This document shows positions 1 to 6,507 of a stretch of DNA of 6,743 bases, in pieces. The translations under genes and the position numbers were made by a program. Under the pieces are notes generated by a model, which saw only the letters and a list, made by a program, of their open reading frames with translations, had not been told where the DNA came from and did not search any database. Source of the stretch: an uncultured Clostridia bacterium (GTDB lineage Bacteria; Bacillota; Clostridia; Lachnospirales; Lachnospiraceae); NCBI GenBank assembly GCA_947088195.1, contig CAMUFS010000173.1:1-6743 (forward strand), written 5' to 3'. Each line of letters opens with the position of its first letter. Within the stretch, counting starts at the first letter, position 1.

Positions 1-31
1 AATTGGACTGTAATATTGCAATCTTTTTCAT
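1..31 (-). CDS. WbqC-family protein, first 10 codons only (runs off window)
   Basis: Only the N-terminus is present, reading MKKIAILQSN before the window edge. From memory this matches the conserved start of the WbqC-like family (typically MKxIAILQSNYIPWKGYFD-), whose members sit in O-antigen and capsule clusters and have no firmly established reaction. The ATG overlaps the TGA stop of the upstream wecE-like gene as ATGA. A GGAG Shine-Dalgarno lies seven bases upstream, so the start is well supported and translation is probably coupled to wecE. The tight linkage suggests that it acts on the WecE product, for example in acylation of the new amino group, but this is inference. With ten residues visible, the family call rests on one short motif and could be wrong. 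Confidence 0.6.
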   Translation of the reverse strand, partial: MKKIAILQSN

Positions 32-1158
32 TGTAATTCTCCATAAAATTTTATTGTCTCTTCTATCACAGTTTTTGTGTCTGCTTCTGCCATGTGATAA
101 TAAAGCGGCAAACGAACCAAGCGCTCACTCTCTCTCGTTGTATAATTATCTTCCCCTGAGAACCTGCCATATTTCAATCCGGCAGGCGCAGAATGTAGAG
201 GAATATAATGAAATACTGTGTGAATATCTCTTTTTCGCATATATGTTATATATTCACTTCTCTCTTGCAAATCTTTCATTTTTATATAAAACATATGTGC
301 ATTATGTTTCGCGTAATCTGGTATAAACGGCAGCTTTGACTTATCAATTATTTGTGAAAATGCATTATAATATCTTCTCCAAATTGCCAATCTATTTTCA
401 TTAATTTCTTCTGCTTTTTGTAGCTGCGCCCACAAATATGCAGCATTTAATTCCGAAGGAAGATAGCTGTCCCCAAAATCTACCCATGTGTATTTATCTA
501 CCTGCCCTCGGAAAAATTTTGCCCGATTTGTCCCTTTTTCCCGAAGTATTTCCGCTCTCTCAATATAATCTACATTATTGACAAGAATTGCGCCTCCCTC
601 TCCCATAGAATAATTTTTGGTTTCATGAAAACTATAACAGCCAAAATCCCCTATCGTTCCCAGTGCCCTCCCTTTATATTCACTCATAACAGCCTGCGCT
701 GCATCCTCCACTACCATAAGAGTATGCTTTTTTGCAATATCCATAATATAATCCATATCACAAGCAACACCAGCATAATGCATCGCTATAATGACACGGG
801 TTTTTTCTGTGATTGCTGCTTCTATTTTTGTCTCATCTATATTCATAGTATCAGGACGTATGTCAACAAAAACTAATTTTGCTCCACACAAAACTGCAGA
901 ATTTGCTGTGCTGGAAAAGGTATAGGATGGAAGAATTACTTCATCTCCCGGCTTTAAATCACACAATAACAGCGCCATATCCAAAGCTGTGGAACCACTA
1001 GTAGTCAAAAGTACCTTATTGGCATGAAATCTTTTCTCAAACCATTCACTACACCTTTTTGTAAAAGGACCATCACCACAAATCTTGTGAGAAAGAATTG
1101 TCTCAGAAATAAACTCTATCTCATTCCCCATCACCGGCGAAATATTAAAATCTATCAT
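28..1158 (-). CDS. wecE: dTDP-4-amino-4,6-dideoxygalactose transaminase (WecE/RffA family)
   Basis: This is a PLP-dependent sugar aminotransferase of the DegT/DnrJ/EryC1/StrS family. WecE converts dTDP-4-keto-6-deoxy-D-glucose to dTDP-4-amino-4,6-dideoxy-D-galactose with glutamate as amino donor, in the cytoplasm, as a step towards dTDP-Fuc4NAc. The 376 residues equal the length of E. coli WecE. Many stretches resemble it closely, including KICGDGPFTKRC near 25-36, RPDTMNIDET 101-110, MHYAGVACDMD 126-136, EKGTNRAKFFRGQVDKYTW starting near 212, and HAPAG-type and YTTRESERL motifs near the C-terminus. The predicted Schiff-base lysine is K181 in SFHETKNY, and D152 in VVEDAAQ should bind the PLP ring nitrogen. 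GGAG lies six bases before the ATG. It follows the capF-like gene by 33 bases and overlaps the WbqC-family gene by four. The presence of a WecF homologue in the same operon supports a Fuc4NAc role. The RmlA/RmlB and WecD partners are not in the window. Confidence 0.93.
   Translation of the reverse strand: MIDFNISPVMGNEIEFISETILSHKICGDGPFTKRCSEWFEKRFHANKVLLTTSGSTALDMALLLCDLKPGDEVILPSYTFSSTANSAVLCGAKLVFVDIRPDTMNIDETKIEAAITEKTRVIIAMHYAGVACDMDYIMDIAKKHTLMVVEDAAQAVMSEYKGRALGTIGDFGCYSFHETKNYSMGEGGAILVNNVDYIERAEILREKGTNRAKFFRGQVDKYTWVDFGDSYLPSELNAAYLWAQLQKAEEINENRLAIWRRYYNAFSQIIDKSKLPFIPDYAKHNAHMFYIKMKDLQERSEYITYMRKRDIHTVFHYIPLHSAPAGLKYGRFSGEDNYTTRESERLVRLPLYYHMAEADTKTVIEETIKFYGELQ
39..42 (-). promoter_or_regulatory. 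Ribosome-binding site for the WbqC-family gene
   Basis: GGAG lies inside the last codons of the wecE-like gene, seven bases before the ATG at 31-29. It supports a real start there rather than a chance ATGA at the wecE stop. It resembles the site before wecE (GGAGAATACAATG versus GGAGAATTACAATG). Confidence 0.7.
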
Positions 1159-1164
1159 TGTATT

Positions 1165-1168
1165 CTCC
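1165..1168 (-). promoter_or_regulatory. Ribosome-binding site of wecE
   Basis: GGAG lies six bases upstream of the ATG at 1158, within the 33-base gap after the capF-like stop. It fixes the start, and the resulting N-terminus aligns with E. coli WecE. Confidence 0.75.
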
Positions 1169-1191
1169 TACATGTTTATTAATATTTTTTC

Positions 1192-2007
1192 TTAAGGTAC
1201 ATAAGAAAGATATGTAGTCAATAATTTTCTCTCAAAAGTATCTTCTTCCATATCTGGTATTTCCGGCCACATTTTTTTATAATAATTCAGCCAATCTACA
1301 ATCTCCCCCAATGTCACTTTATATGTTTTCGGCACACAGCAATATCGTCCCAAACAACATAATTTATAGGTAAGCCCATTATACTCACAGCGTTGTTCTC
1401 TACCTTCCAATGCATCCAGCAACCCGTTGATTAAATCATCTATATATAATAACTCTAGCTCTGTATCTCTGCCGTTAATTACATAATTTTGATCATTTGC
1501 AATCGCACTGCAAAATGTTGCCACAACAGAATTGTAATTTGGCCTTCCCCATCTTCCAAATAAATTAGGCAAACGATATACAAGCACTTTGCTTTTTGTC
1601 TTTTTGGAATACTCAAAGAAAAGCTCCTCGCTGGCAAGCTTGCTTCTTCCATATTCAGAATTATAAAATCTTCCAATAAGAGAGGCCTGAATCGAACTGC
1701 TGAACATTATAGGACATGTGTTGTGATATCTACAAAGATTATCCAATAATTGCATTACAAGTCCATGATTATTTGTCATATACTCTGTTATCTCTTTTGG
1801 CCTACAGACCGCCGCAAAATGAAAAATAAAATCAGCCTGACTACAATATTGCTCAAGCATCTTCAATCCAGAATTTGTATTGTATTCAAAAATCTCCGCT
1901 ATTGTCAATCCTGGTCTTGTTTTGTTTTCACCATCTCTTATTTTCTTTAATTCTTCTACAAGATTTTTTCCAATAAAACCATTAGAACCAGTAATAAGAA
2001 TTTTCAT
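1192..2007 (-). CDS. capF: CapF/FnlB-type NAD(P)-dependent sugar reductase, SDR domain only (cupin domain absent)
   Basis: Known CapF/FnlB/WbjC proteins are about 370 residues, with an N-terminal SDR domain that reduces the C4 keto group and a C-terminal cupin domain that epimerises C3, on the way to UDP-L-FucNAc. This protein has 271 residues and shows the SDR part only. Visible are the nucleotide-binding loop TGSNGFIG (6-13), SSSIQASLIGR (103-113), the catalytic Y119-x-x-x-K123 in EYGRSK, RPNYNSVVATF (155-165) and ELELLYIDD (183-191). The family-typical TYLSYVP (265-271) is followed at once by TAA, just where the cupin domain normally begins. Only 33 bases separate this stop from wecE, so no cupin remnant of useful size survives. 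The ATG at 2007 overlaps the capE TGA as ATGA and gives the family-standard N-terminus MKILITG. A TTG at 2019, eight bases after GAGGAA, would add four residues. It is either a functional single-domain 4-reductase or a 3'-deleted gene. The open frame and intact motifs favour the former. Confidence 0.85.
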   Translation of the reverse strand: MKILITGSNGFIGKNLVEELKKIRDGENKTRPGLTIAEIFEYNTNSGLKMLEQYCSQADFIFHFAAVCRPKEITEYMTNNHGLVMQLLDNLCRYHNTCPIMFSSSIQASLIGRFYNSEYGRSKLASEELFFEYSKKTKSKVLVYRLPNLFGRWGRPNYNSVVATFCSAIANDQNYVINGRDTELELLYIDDLINGLLDALEGREQRCEYNGLTYKLCCLGRYCCVPKTYKVTLGEIVDWLNYYKKMWPEIPDMEEDTFERKLLTTYLSYVP

Positions 2008-3038
2008 ATTTGATTCCAATTTCTCAATTCCTCTTGTATTTCTCGTAATTCTAATAATCGCTCTATTGTCTGACTAACTGTCAGTAATCTTGTATTATTG
2101 CTGTTAAATTGAGTAATCCCACTTCTTTCTGTTCCTAAATCTATATATTTTTCATAATTTAAATCCCGTTTATCACAGGGAACTCGATAAAAATTTCCCA
2201 TATCGATTGCATGATAACACTCTTCATCTGTAAGAAGCGTCTCATAAGTTTTTTCTCCATGTCTCAGCCCTATCACTCTATCTCTCTTTGTATAGTGAAA
2301 GATTTCTTTCACGGCATCTGCTAAGACCTTCACGGTTGTAGCAGATGATTTCTGCACTAAAATATCTCCATTTTCTCCATTGATAAATGCAAACATAACT
2401 AAATCCACTGCCTCATTTAAAGACATAAGAAATCTTGTCATATTTGGATCTGTCAATGTCAGAGCAGAGCCATCTTTTATTTGCTTTATCCACAATGGAA
2501 GTACACTTCCTCTGCTGTACATAACATTTCCGTATCTAGTACAACATATTTTAGTATCTTTTGAGGTTCTGCTTTTTGCAATGACAACCTTTTCCATCAT
2601 AGCCTTTGATGTACCCATGGCATTCACTGGATAAGCAGCTTTGTCTGTACTTAGACATATTACAGCTTTTATCCCTTCTTCAATCGCTGCTGTCAATACA
2701 TTTTCTGTACCTAACACATTTGTTTTCACTGCCTCGATAGGAAAAAATTCACAGGAAGGAACCTGCTTTAATGCCGCTGCATGAAAAACATAGTCTACCC
2801 CCCCCCGCATAGAATTTCGAACTGAATTAATATCCTTGACATCGCCAAGATAATATTTAATTTTCTCATTTCGATATTTTCTTCTCATTTGATCTTGTTT
2901 TAGTTCATCTCTAGAAAAAATACGGATCTGTTTTATGCCAGTCTTTAGGAAACGCTCCAAAACCGCATTTCCAAAGGAACCTGTACCACCTGTAATCAAA
3001 AGTGTTTTTCCATTAAATAACTCCTTGTAATCAGACAT
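2004..3038 (-). CDS. capE: UDP-GlcNAc 4,6-dehydratase (5-inverting), CapE/FnlA/WbjB family
   Basis: This extended SDR enzyme is predicted to turn UDP-GlcNAc into a UDP-2-acetamido-2,6-dideoxy-L-hexos-4-ulose, the first step towards UDP-L-FucNAc and related L-sugars in the cytoplasm. Its 344 residues match the family length. Seen are the cofactor loop TGGTGSFG (16-23), HAAALKQVPSCEFFP (86-100), LSTDKAAYP (129-137) with the dehydratase D132/K133, RYGNVMYSRGSVLPLW (168-183), LTDPNMTRFLMS (195-206) and LRHGEKTYETLL (258-269). The usual SDR Tyr-x-x-x-Lys is replaced by M141-x-x-x-K145 (NAMGTSK), a known hallmark of CapE/FnlA that separates it from the PseB group. AAAGGA lies nine bases before the ATG and overlaps the stop of the preceding glycosyltransferase. 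Its own stop overlaps the capF start. A nine-G run (codons 78-81) encodes an extra glycine in SMRGGVDY compared with the single glycine I recall for homologues, and is a possible slippage site. Confidence 0.93.
   Translation of the reverse strand: MSDYKELFNGKTLLITGGTGSFGNAVLERFLKTGIKQIRIFSRDELKQDQMRRKYRNEKIKYYLGDVKDINSVRNSMRGGVDYVFHAAALKQVPSCEFFPIEAVKTNVLGTENVLTAAIEEGIKAVICLSTDKAAYPVNAMGTSKAMMEKVVIAKSRTSKDTKICCTRYGNVMYSRGSVLPLWIKQIKDGSALTLTDPNMTRFLMSLNEAVDLVMFAFINGENGDILVQKSSATTVKVLADAVKEIFHYTKRDRVIGLRHGEKTYETLLTDEECYHAIDMGNFYRVPCDKRDLNYEKYIDLGTERSGITQFNSNNTRLLTVSQTIERLLELREIQEELRNWNQI
2028..2033 (-). promoter_or_regulatory. Possible ribosome-binding site for an alternative TTG start of capF
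   Basis: GAGGAA inside the end of capE is spaced eight bases from TTG (2019-2017), and 20 bases from the ATG at 2007, which is too far for it to serve that start directly. The ATG has only a weak GGAA six bases upstream, overlapping the TTG, but it aligns with the family N-terminus and is coupled to the capE stop. Which start is used cannot be settled from sequence alone. Confidence 0.4.
2798..2806 (-). repeat. Poly-G tract of nine inside capE (candidate slippage site)
   Basis: The coding strand reads ATG C followed by nine G and then TAGAC, giving M77-R-G-G-V81. With nine G the frame is intact. Losing one G brings TAG directly into frame after the tract. Gaining one G shifts the frame to a TGA 17 codons after the first altered codon. 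It is the only long G or C homopolymer I saw in this AT-rich window. Confidence 0.9.
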
Positions 3039-3052
3039 CTTTTTTTATCCTT

Positions 3053-3916
3053 TCAGTTTTTTGAAGCAAATTTAAATCCTATTTTGGAGAAAAAAGTTTT
3101 TACCGGCTTTCTAAATTTTTTTGGTACTATTCTGTTTGCTATCGCGTGCAGACGCCTTCTATAATAATCTGTTATGGGCATAATTGCCCTATCTTTCGTA
3201 TTTACTGGTATTCCAAGGCGCTCGAACCGTTTTAACTCTGATCGCATCCACTTGCCGCCACTGACTGTCTCTATAATATGTAGAAAATTTCTATCATCCG
3301 AAACCCAATCTTCAAAATATCCATTTTCTGCCTTTAAGGAATATTGTAAAAAATAATCCTCAATATCCCACGCTGATTTGCTCCCATCTCCAAAAAGCTC
3401 AATTAATGCTTGTCTATCCCAAATATCAATTCCCAATGACCGTGAATAAACTTCATTTTTCTTAATTTTACAAGCATGGCGAAAATCTTGAAAAGAATTT
3501 TCCTTTGTCCTTTTATGCCCAAATTTTGGATTCCTATAATATTGAATATTATGCTTTCTCATAAACGCCAAAATTTGAAAAATATCCTTATTCTTTACTT
3601 TTTCTGATATAAATCCATCCTCTATCGTTGTCAAAATATATCTACAATCCGTATGTTTTAAGCCTTCTAGCACACGTCCAGTCCACGCTGTATTTTCTGT
3701 TGTTGTATACGAAGTTACCCTACTATCCTTATAACACTTTGTCTCTGTGACAAGAATAATTTCAAACGGACAGTCCGACCAGTTCATTCTAAAATATCTC
3801 ATATATTCTGCAAATATATCCAAATATTTATCACAAGCTGGTATTACGATCGCCATTTCCTGATTATATTTTTCCCTATTTGTTTTATTATTATCTTCAT
3901 TAATTAATTGGCTCAT
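3053..3916 (-). CDS. Putative GT-A-fold glycosyltransferase of a polysaccharide cluster
   Basis: The 287-residue protein is probably a cytoplasmic glycosyltransferase adding one sugar to the lipid-linked repeat unit; donor and acceptor are unknown. Residues 21-28 (MAIVIPAC) look like the first beta strand of a nucleotide-sugar-binding domain. YILTTIEDGF (93-102) has an acidic pair (E99, D100) where the metal-binding DxD-type motif is expected. SAWDIEDYF (181-189) resembles the W-D/E-x-E segment of LPS-type glycosyltransferases, and SGGKWMRSELKRF (219-231) resembles the conserved GKW region near the end of such proteins. The C-terminal 40 residues are strongly basic (RRRLHAIANRIVPKKFRKP), which may aid membrane association. 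There is no signal peptide or membrane segment. The ATG has AAGGA seven bases upstream and overlaps the flippase gene by 17 bases. The first 20 residues are a polar extension before the fold. I recognise the general type, not a named enzyme. Confidence 0.65.
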   Translation of the reverse strand: MSQLINEDNNKTNREKYNQEMAIVIPACDKYLDIFAEYMRYFRMNWSDCPFEIILVTETKCYKDSRVTSYTTTENTAWTGRVLEGLKHTDCRYILTTIEDGFISEKVKNKDIFQILAFMRKHNIQYYRNPKFGHKRTKENSFQDFRHACKIKKNEVYSRSLGIDIWDRQALIELFGDGSKSAWDIEDYFLQYSLKAENGYFEDWVSDDRNFLHIIETVSGGKWMRSELKRFERLGIPVNTKDRAIMPITDYYRRRLHAIANRIVPKKFRKPVKTFFSKIGFKFASKN

Positions 3917-5384
3917 TGTTTTTTCCTTTTTCTTCTTTTTTATATCTTAGCTTCTTTATATATTCCCTTCCTATAAAAACACATTCTCTTATTTCCACTC
4001 TATACAATACTGCAAGAAGCGTGATATTAATGATATAAAAGCTAATGGTAATAAAAGGAAAAGAATAAAATGTACAACACCAAGAAAAAATAATAGTTGT
4101 TATACAAAGCAGACATAATTTTTTTAAATGATAATCTATATAATAATACTTATTTGACAGCACAGTCCTTATAATAAAAAATACAATATAAGAAATTCCT
4201 GTTGAAATCGCGGCACCTCTCCCTCCATAAATTGGAACCAAAATACAATTTCCTAATATATTTACAATACATGCCCCCAATGCAACAAATATATTAAGAT
4301 AACTCCTTTTTGATTTTTCAATGCCACTGCATGTAGTTTCAGAAATTGTATACATAATGGGATGAAAAATTAAAAATGGAAGGATATACACCGCCTCTCG
4401 ATATTCTTTTCCAAGTATCAACACAAAAATATCCTTCAATAAAAGAAGATGAAATCCCGCAAAAAACATTAATATAGTAATATAGCTATTTCCTCGTTGA
4501 ATAAAAGAAGTGTCATTAGGATTTTTTATATAATGTTCCGTCTGCATGGGAGCCCAAAGAACATTAAAAGCTGACTGGATAATAGCAAAAATATTGATAA
4601 TGGACATAGCACTTGAATATATTCCCAGTTCCTTATATGTCGATAAATATTGGAGCGATAGCTTATCTGCTGCCTCAAAAATTGTTGTCACACCCATAGA
4701 CAAAATAAACGGAAAGCCATATTGTAATATTTCTCTGCGTTTTATCCATGTTCCAAAAGGCTTAAAGGTCCAATATTCAACAGAAAAAATCATCGCTACA
4801 ACTGCTGTTATAATTGTAGAACACAGCACAGCAAATGCAAGTGATTGAAAATTTCGAGAACGAAATAATCCCAAAACTAACAATATCACTCCTGAATAAG
4901 CTACCTTCCCAGCAATCTGACATATCACATATAATCGGCTTTGATAGGTAACACGAAGAACCAGTGCAGCAATACGGCCACAAATAGCTGCCATAATATT
5001 AATACAAAACATAAATAATATCATTCCAGAAAATTCTGTATGAAAAAATCTGCTTCTGTCCACCACATAAAAAATAAATGAGGCAATCAATGCCATCCCC
5101 ATTGGAATAGTCAGACAAAAATGAAACAGCTCTTGTTTATACTTCTTTTCTTCACGGGCATAAAAAAAACGTACAAGTGCCTGATCCAATCCCATGCAAA
5201 GTATCATTGTCGCAATATTGGTATACATATTAAAAATGGAAAGCCTGCCATAATCATCTGTGCTGACCAACCTTGTAATCATTGGCGTGATCAAGATTCC
5301 CAACGCAATATTAATCACTGTTCCAAATGAAATTGTTAAAAAATGAAAAATAAAATTCTGAGAACTCTTTTCTTTTATTATCAT
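3900..5384 (-). CDS. wzx: Wzx-type oligosaccharide flippase (polysaccharide biosynthesis/MATE-like family)
   Basis: This 494-residue polytopic membrane protein is predicted to move the undecaprenyl-diphosphate-linked repeat unit across the cytoplasmic membrane. It begins with a short polar stretch and the typical first helix (about residues 13-35, FLTISFGTVINIALG followed by ILITPMITRLVS). The conserved early segment TDDYGRLSIF (42-51) resembles the STEEYG/TDDYG loop common in these transporters. About twelve to fourteen hydrophobic segments follow, with charged loops such as REEKKYKQE between helices 2 and 3 and YGFPFILSM near the middle, and a basic C-terminal tail. Length and helix pattern fit the Polysacc_synt superfamily. 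The ATG is five bases after the wecF stop, and its AAGGA site lies in the last codons of wecF, so the two are probably translated together. The 3' end overlaps the next gene by 17 bases. Substrate specificity cannot be read from sequence, but the context implies a repeat containing Fuc4NAc. Confidence 0.9.
   Translation of the reverse strand: MIIKEKSSQNFIFHFLTISFGTVINIALGILITPMITRLVSTDDYGRLSIFNMYTNIATMILCMGLDQALVRFFYAREEKKYKQELFHFCLTIPMGMALIASFIFYVVDRSRFFHTEFSGMILFMFCINIMAAICGRIAALVLRVTYQSRLYVICQIAGKVAYSGVILLVLGLFRSRNFQSLAFAVLCSTIITAVVAMIFSVEYWTFKPFGTWIKRREILQYGFPFILSMGVTTIFEAADKLSLQYLSTYKELGIYSSAMSIINIFAIIQSAFNVLWAPMQTEHYIKNPNDTSFIQRGNSYITILMFFAGFHLLLLKDIFVLILGKEYREAVYILPFLIFHPIMYTISETTCSGIEKSKRSYLNIFVALGACIVNILGNCILVPIYGGRGAAISTGISYIVFFIIRTVLSNKYYYIDYHLKKLCLLCITTIIFSWCCTFYSFPFITISFYIINITLLAVLYRVEIRECVFIGREYIKKLRYKKEEKGKNNEPIN
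5162..5169 (-). repeat. Poly-T tract of eight inside the flippase gene
   Basis: The coding strand has eight consecutive T within CGT TTT TTT TAT, encoding R-F-F-Y near the loop after the second helix. Tracts of this length arise by chance in AT-rich DNA, so slippage is possible but weakly supported. Confidence 0.6.
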
Positions 5385-5389
5385 CTTTT

Positions 5390-6454
5390 TTAATCCTTAT
5401 TATAAAAAACTGTGCTCCAGCTTCTAATAAATTCTTCATCAGATAAAAATAATTCAATCTGTCGTCTGTTTTGTTCTTTCTCTTCTTCAGAAAGAGCCCT
5501 AAAAAAATCATCTCTCTCTATCTCTTCCGCATCAAATATAATATAAGAAGGCTTGCAATATACCTTTCTAATATTATTATCCTTTGACAGATATACCTTT
5601 TTACCCAGATACAATAAATTGGTTATATTTCCCATTCCCTGCTGGCGATTATTATTAAAAATTCCTATATCAACAGAACCCAAAAACGAAATATAACTAT
5701 TGTATGGCATATAATCCTTTAAAGGAAAAAATTGATCTCCAAATATTTCTTTTCCTCTTTTTTCTATCGCAGAAATATATGTTTTATTATTTGGATAGGA
5801 TAATGGACAATATACCTCAATCTTACCTGCATACGGTCGCAGCATCTCAAATGTCTCCTGATGTCTGCATGTTTTCGTTGCAGAATGCCCAACCATCACT
5901 CTCAAATTTGTTCCTGTATGCTCTTTTTTTGCTGCCTCAGGAAATAATTGATAAGAGTAAATTGCCATCCGATGCACAGCATTTGTTTTATAACACTTTC
6001 TCAATTCCTCAAAATCATAATCTGTGACAACTGCTTCCAACTGTCCAATAAATTTTTTTCTAAGCATCTCCTTCATCATTAATATTATAGTGGGCTTTTC
6101 ATGAACAGCATTATAAAAATCATATAGATCACCTCCCCAAATCACCCATGTATAATACTTGCTATATCTTTTTTTCAGTCTATAAAAATACAACATATCA
6201 AAATAACGAAGAAATAATCCATGAAAGATAACTCTTTCACTCTTTTTGTAAATTTCTGCAAATCTACTATCTCTTTGAAAGAGATCGCTTACAAAATTTA
6301 CATTATCCTTCAACGCAATAAAATCCCTACTGCAAAACCGCAATTCTCCCTTTGTATAAATATAGAAATAATGTTCCGCCCGATTAAACAAACGATTTAC
6401 ACGCTCAATATAATCCTCTGTAAATTTTTCATCAGGAAAAATATGTAATATCAT
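5390..6454 (-). CDS. wecF: WecF-type 4-acetamido-4,6-dideoxy-D-galactose (Fuc4NAc) transferase, GT56 family
   Basis: E. coli WecF transfers Fuc4NAc from its dTDP donor to a lipid-linked disaccharide (ECA lipid II) on the inner face of the membrane. This 354-residue protein has the family length and motif order: an N-terminal MILHIFPDEKF (1-11), WVIWGGDLYD (103-112), VGHSAT (188-193, where a G-N-S-A/T segment is usual), YCPLSYP (215-221), the diagnostic DIGIFNNNRQQGMGNI (262-277) and LGKKVYL (283-289). The ATG has GAGG eight bases upstream, in the 53-base gap after the polymerase gene. A WecE homologue in the same operon supports the donor assignment. The acceptor probably differs from that of ECA, because no ManNAcA genes are visible and CapE/CapF point to an L-deoxyhexosamine instead. 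The family call is strong; the exact sugar is inferred. Confidence 0.88.
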   Translation of the reverse strand: MILHIFPDEKFTEDYIERVNRLFNRAEHYFYIYTKGELRFCSRDFIALKDNVNFVSDLFQRDSRFAEIYKKSERVIFHGLFLRYFDMLYFYRLKKRYSKYYTWVIWGGDLYDFYNAVHEKPTIILMMKEMLRKKFIGQLEAVVTDYDFEELRKCYKTNAVHRMAIYSYQLFPEAAKKEHTGTNLRVMVGHSATKTCRHQETFEMLRPYAGKIEVYCPLSYPNNKTYISAIEKRGKEIFGDQFFPLKDYMPYNSYISFLGSVDIGIFNNNRQQGMGNITNLLYLGKKVYLSKDNNIRKVYCKPSYIIFDAEEIERDDFFRALSEEEKEQNRRQIELFLSDEEFIRSWSTVFYNKD

Positions 6455-6462
6455 TAAAATAA

Positions 6463-6466
6463 CCTC
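6463..6466 (-). promoter_or_regulatory. Ribosome-binding site of wecF
   Basis: GAGG lies eight bases before the ATG at 6454. The 53-base gap around it (6455-6507) is the longest non-coding stretch in the window. I see no clear terminator hairpin or promoter pair in it, which fits read-through from the polymerase gene. Confidence 0.65.
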
Positions 6467-6507
6467 ACTATAGACCTTATTTCTCCAAAATAAATTTATG
6501 TCCCTTA

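Noticed and set aside
3..326. Plus-strand open frame of 107 codons opposite the wecE 3' end
   Set aside because: It lies antisense to a strongly supported wecE, its composition is that of reversed coding sequence, and it shows no ribosome site or known motif.
1192..2007. capF as a frameshifted pseudogene with the cupin domain in another frame
   Set aside because: Other frames after the stop close quickly and wecE begins 33 bases on, so there is no room for cupin sequence. The remaining domain is intact.
2004..3038. Alternative call as PseB (pseudaminic acid pathway dehydratase)
   Set aside because: The Met-x-x-x-Lys catalytic segment, the CEFFP and MTRFLMS motifs, and the CapF-type neighbour fit CapE/FnlA better; PseB keeps Tyr-x-x-x-Lys and is usually followed by PseC.
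4546..4848. Plus-strand open frame of 100 codons opposite the flippase gene
   Set aside because: It overlaps a convincing flippase and has no protein features of its own.
5162..5169. Eight-T run in the flippase gene as a phase-variable switch
   Set aside because: A/T runs of this size are expected by chance at this base composition and Phe-Phe coding favours them. It is recorded as a repeat but not promoted to a finding.
5704..6027. Plus-strand open frame of 107 codons opposite wecF
   Set aside because: It is entirely inside wecF, which has clear GT56 motifs in the same span; it is a shadow frame.
6455..6507. Possible terminator or promoter in the largest intergenic gap
   Set aside because: I found no stable GC-rich stem followed by a T run, and no convincing -35/-10 pair; AT-rich sequence gives many chance -10-like strings.
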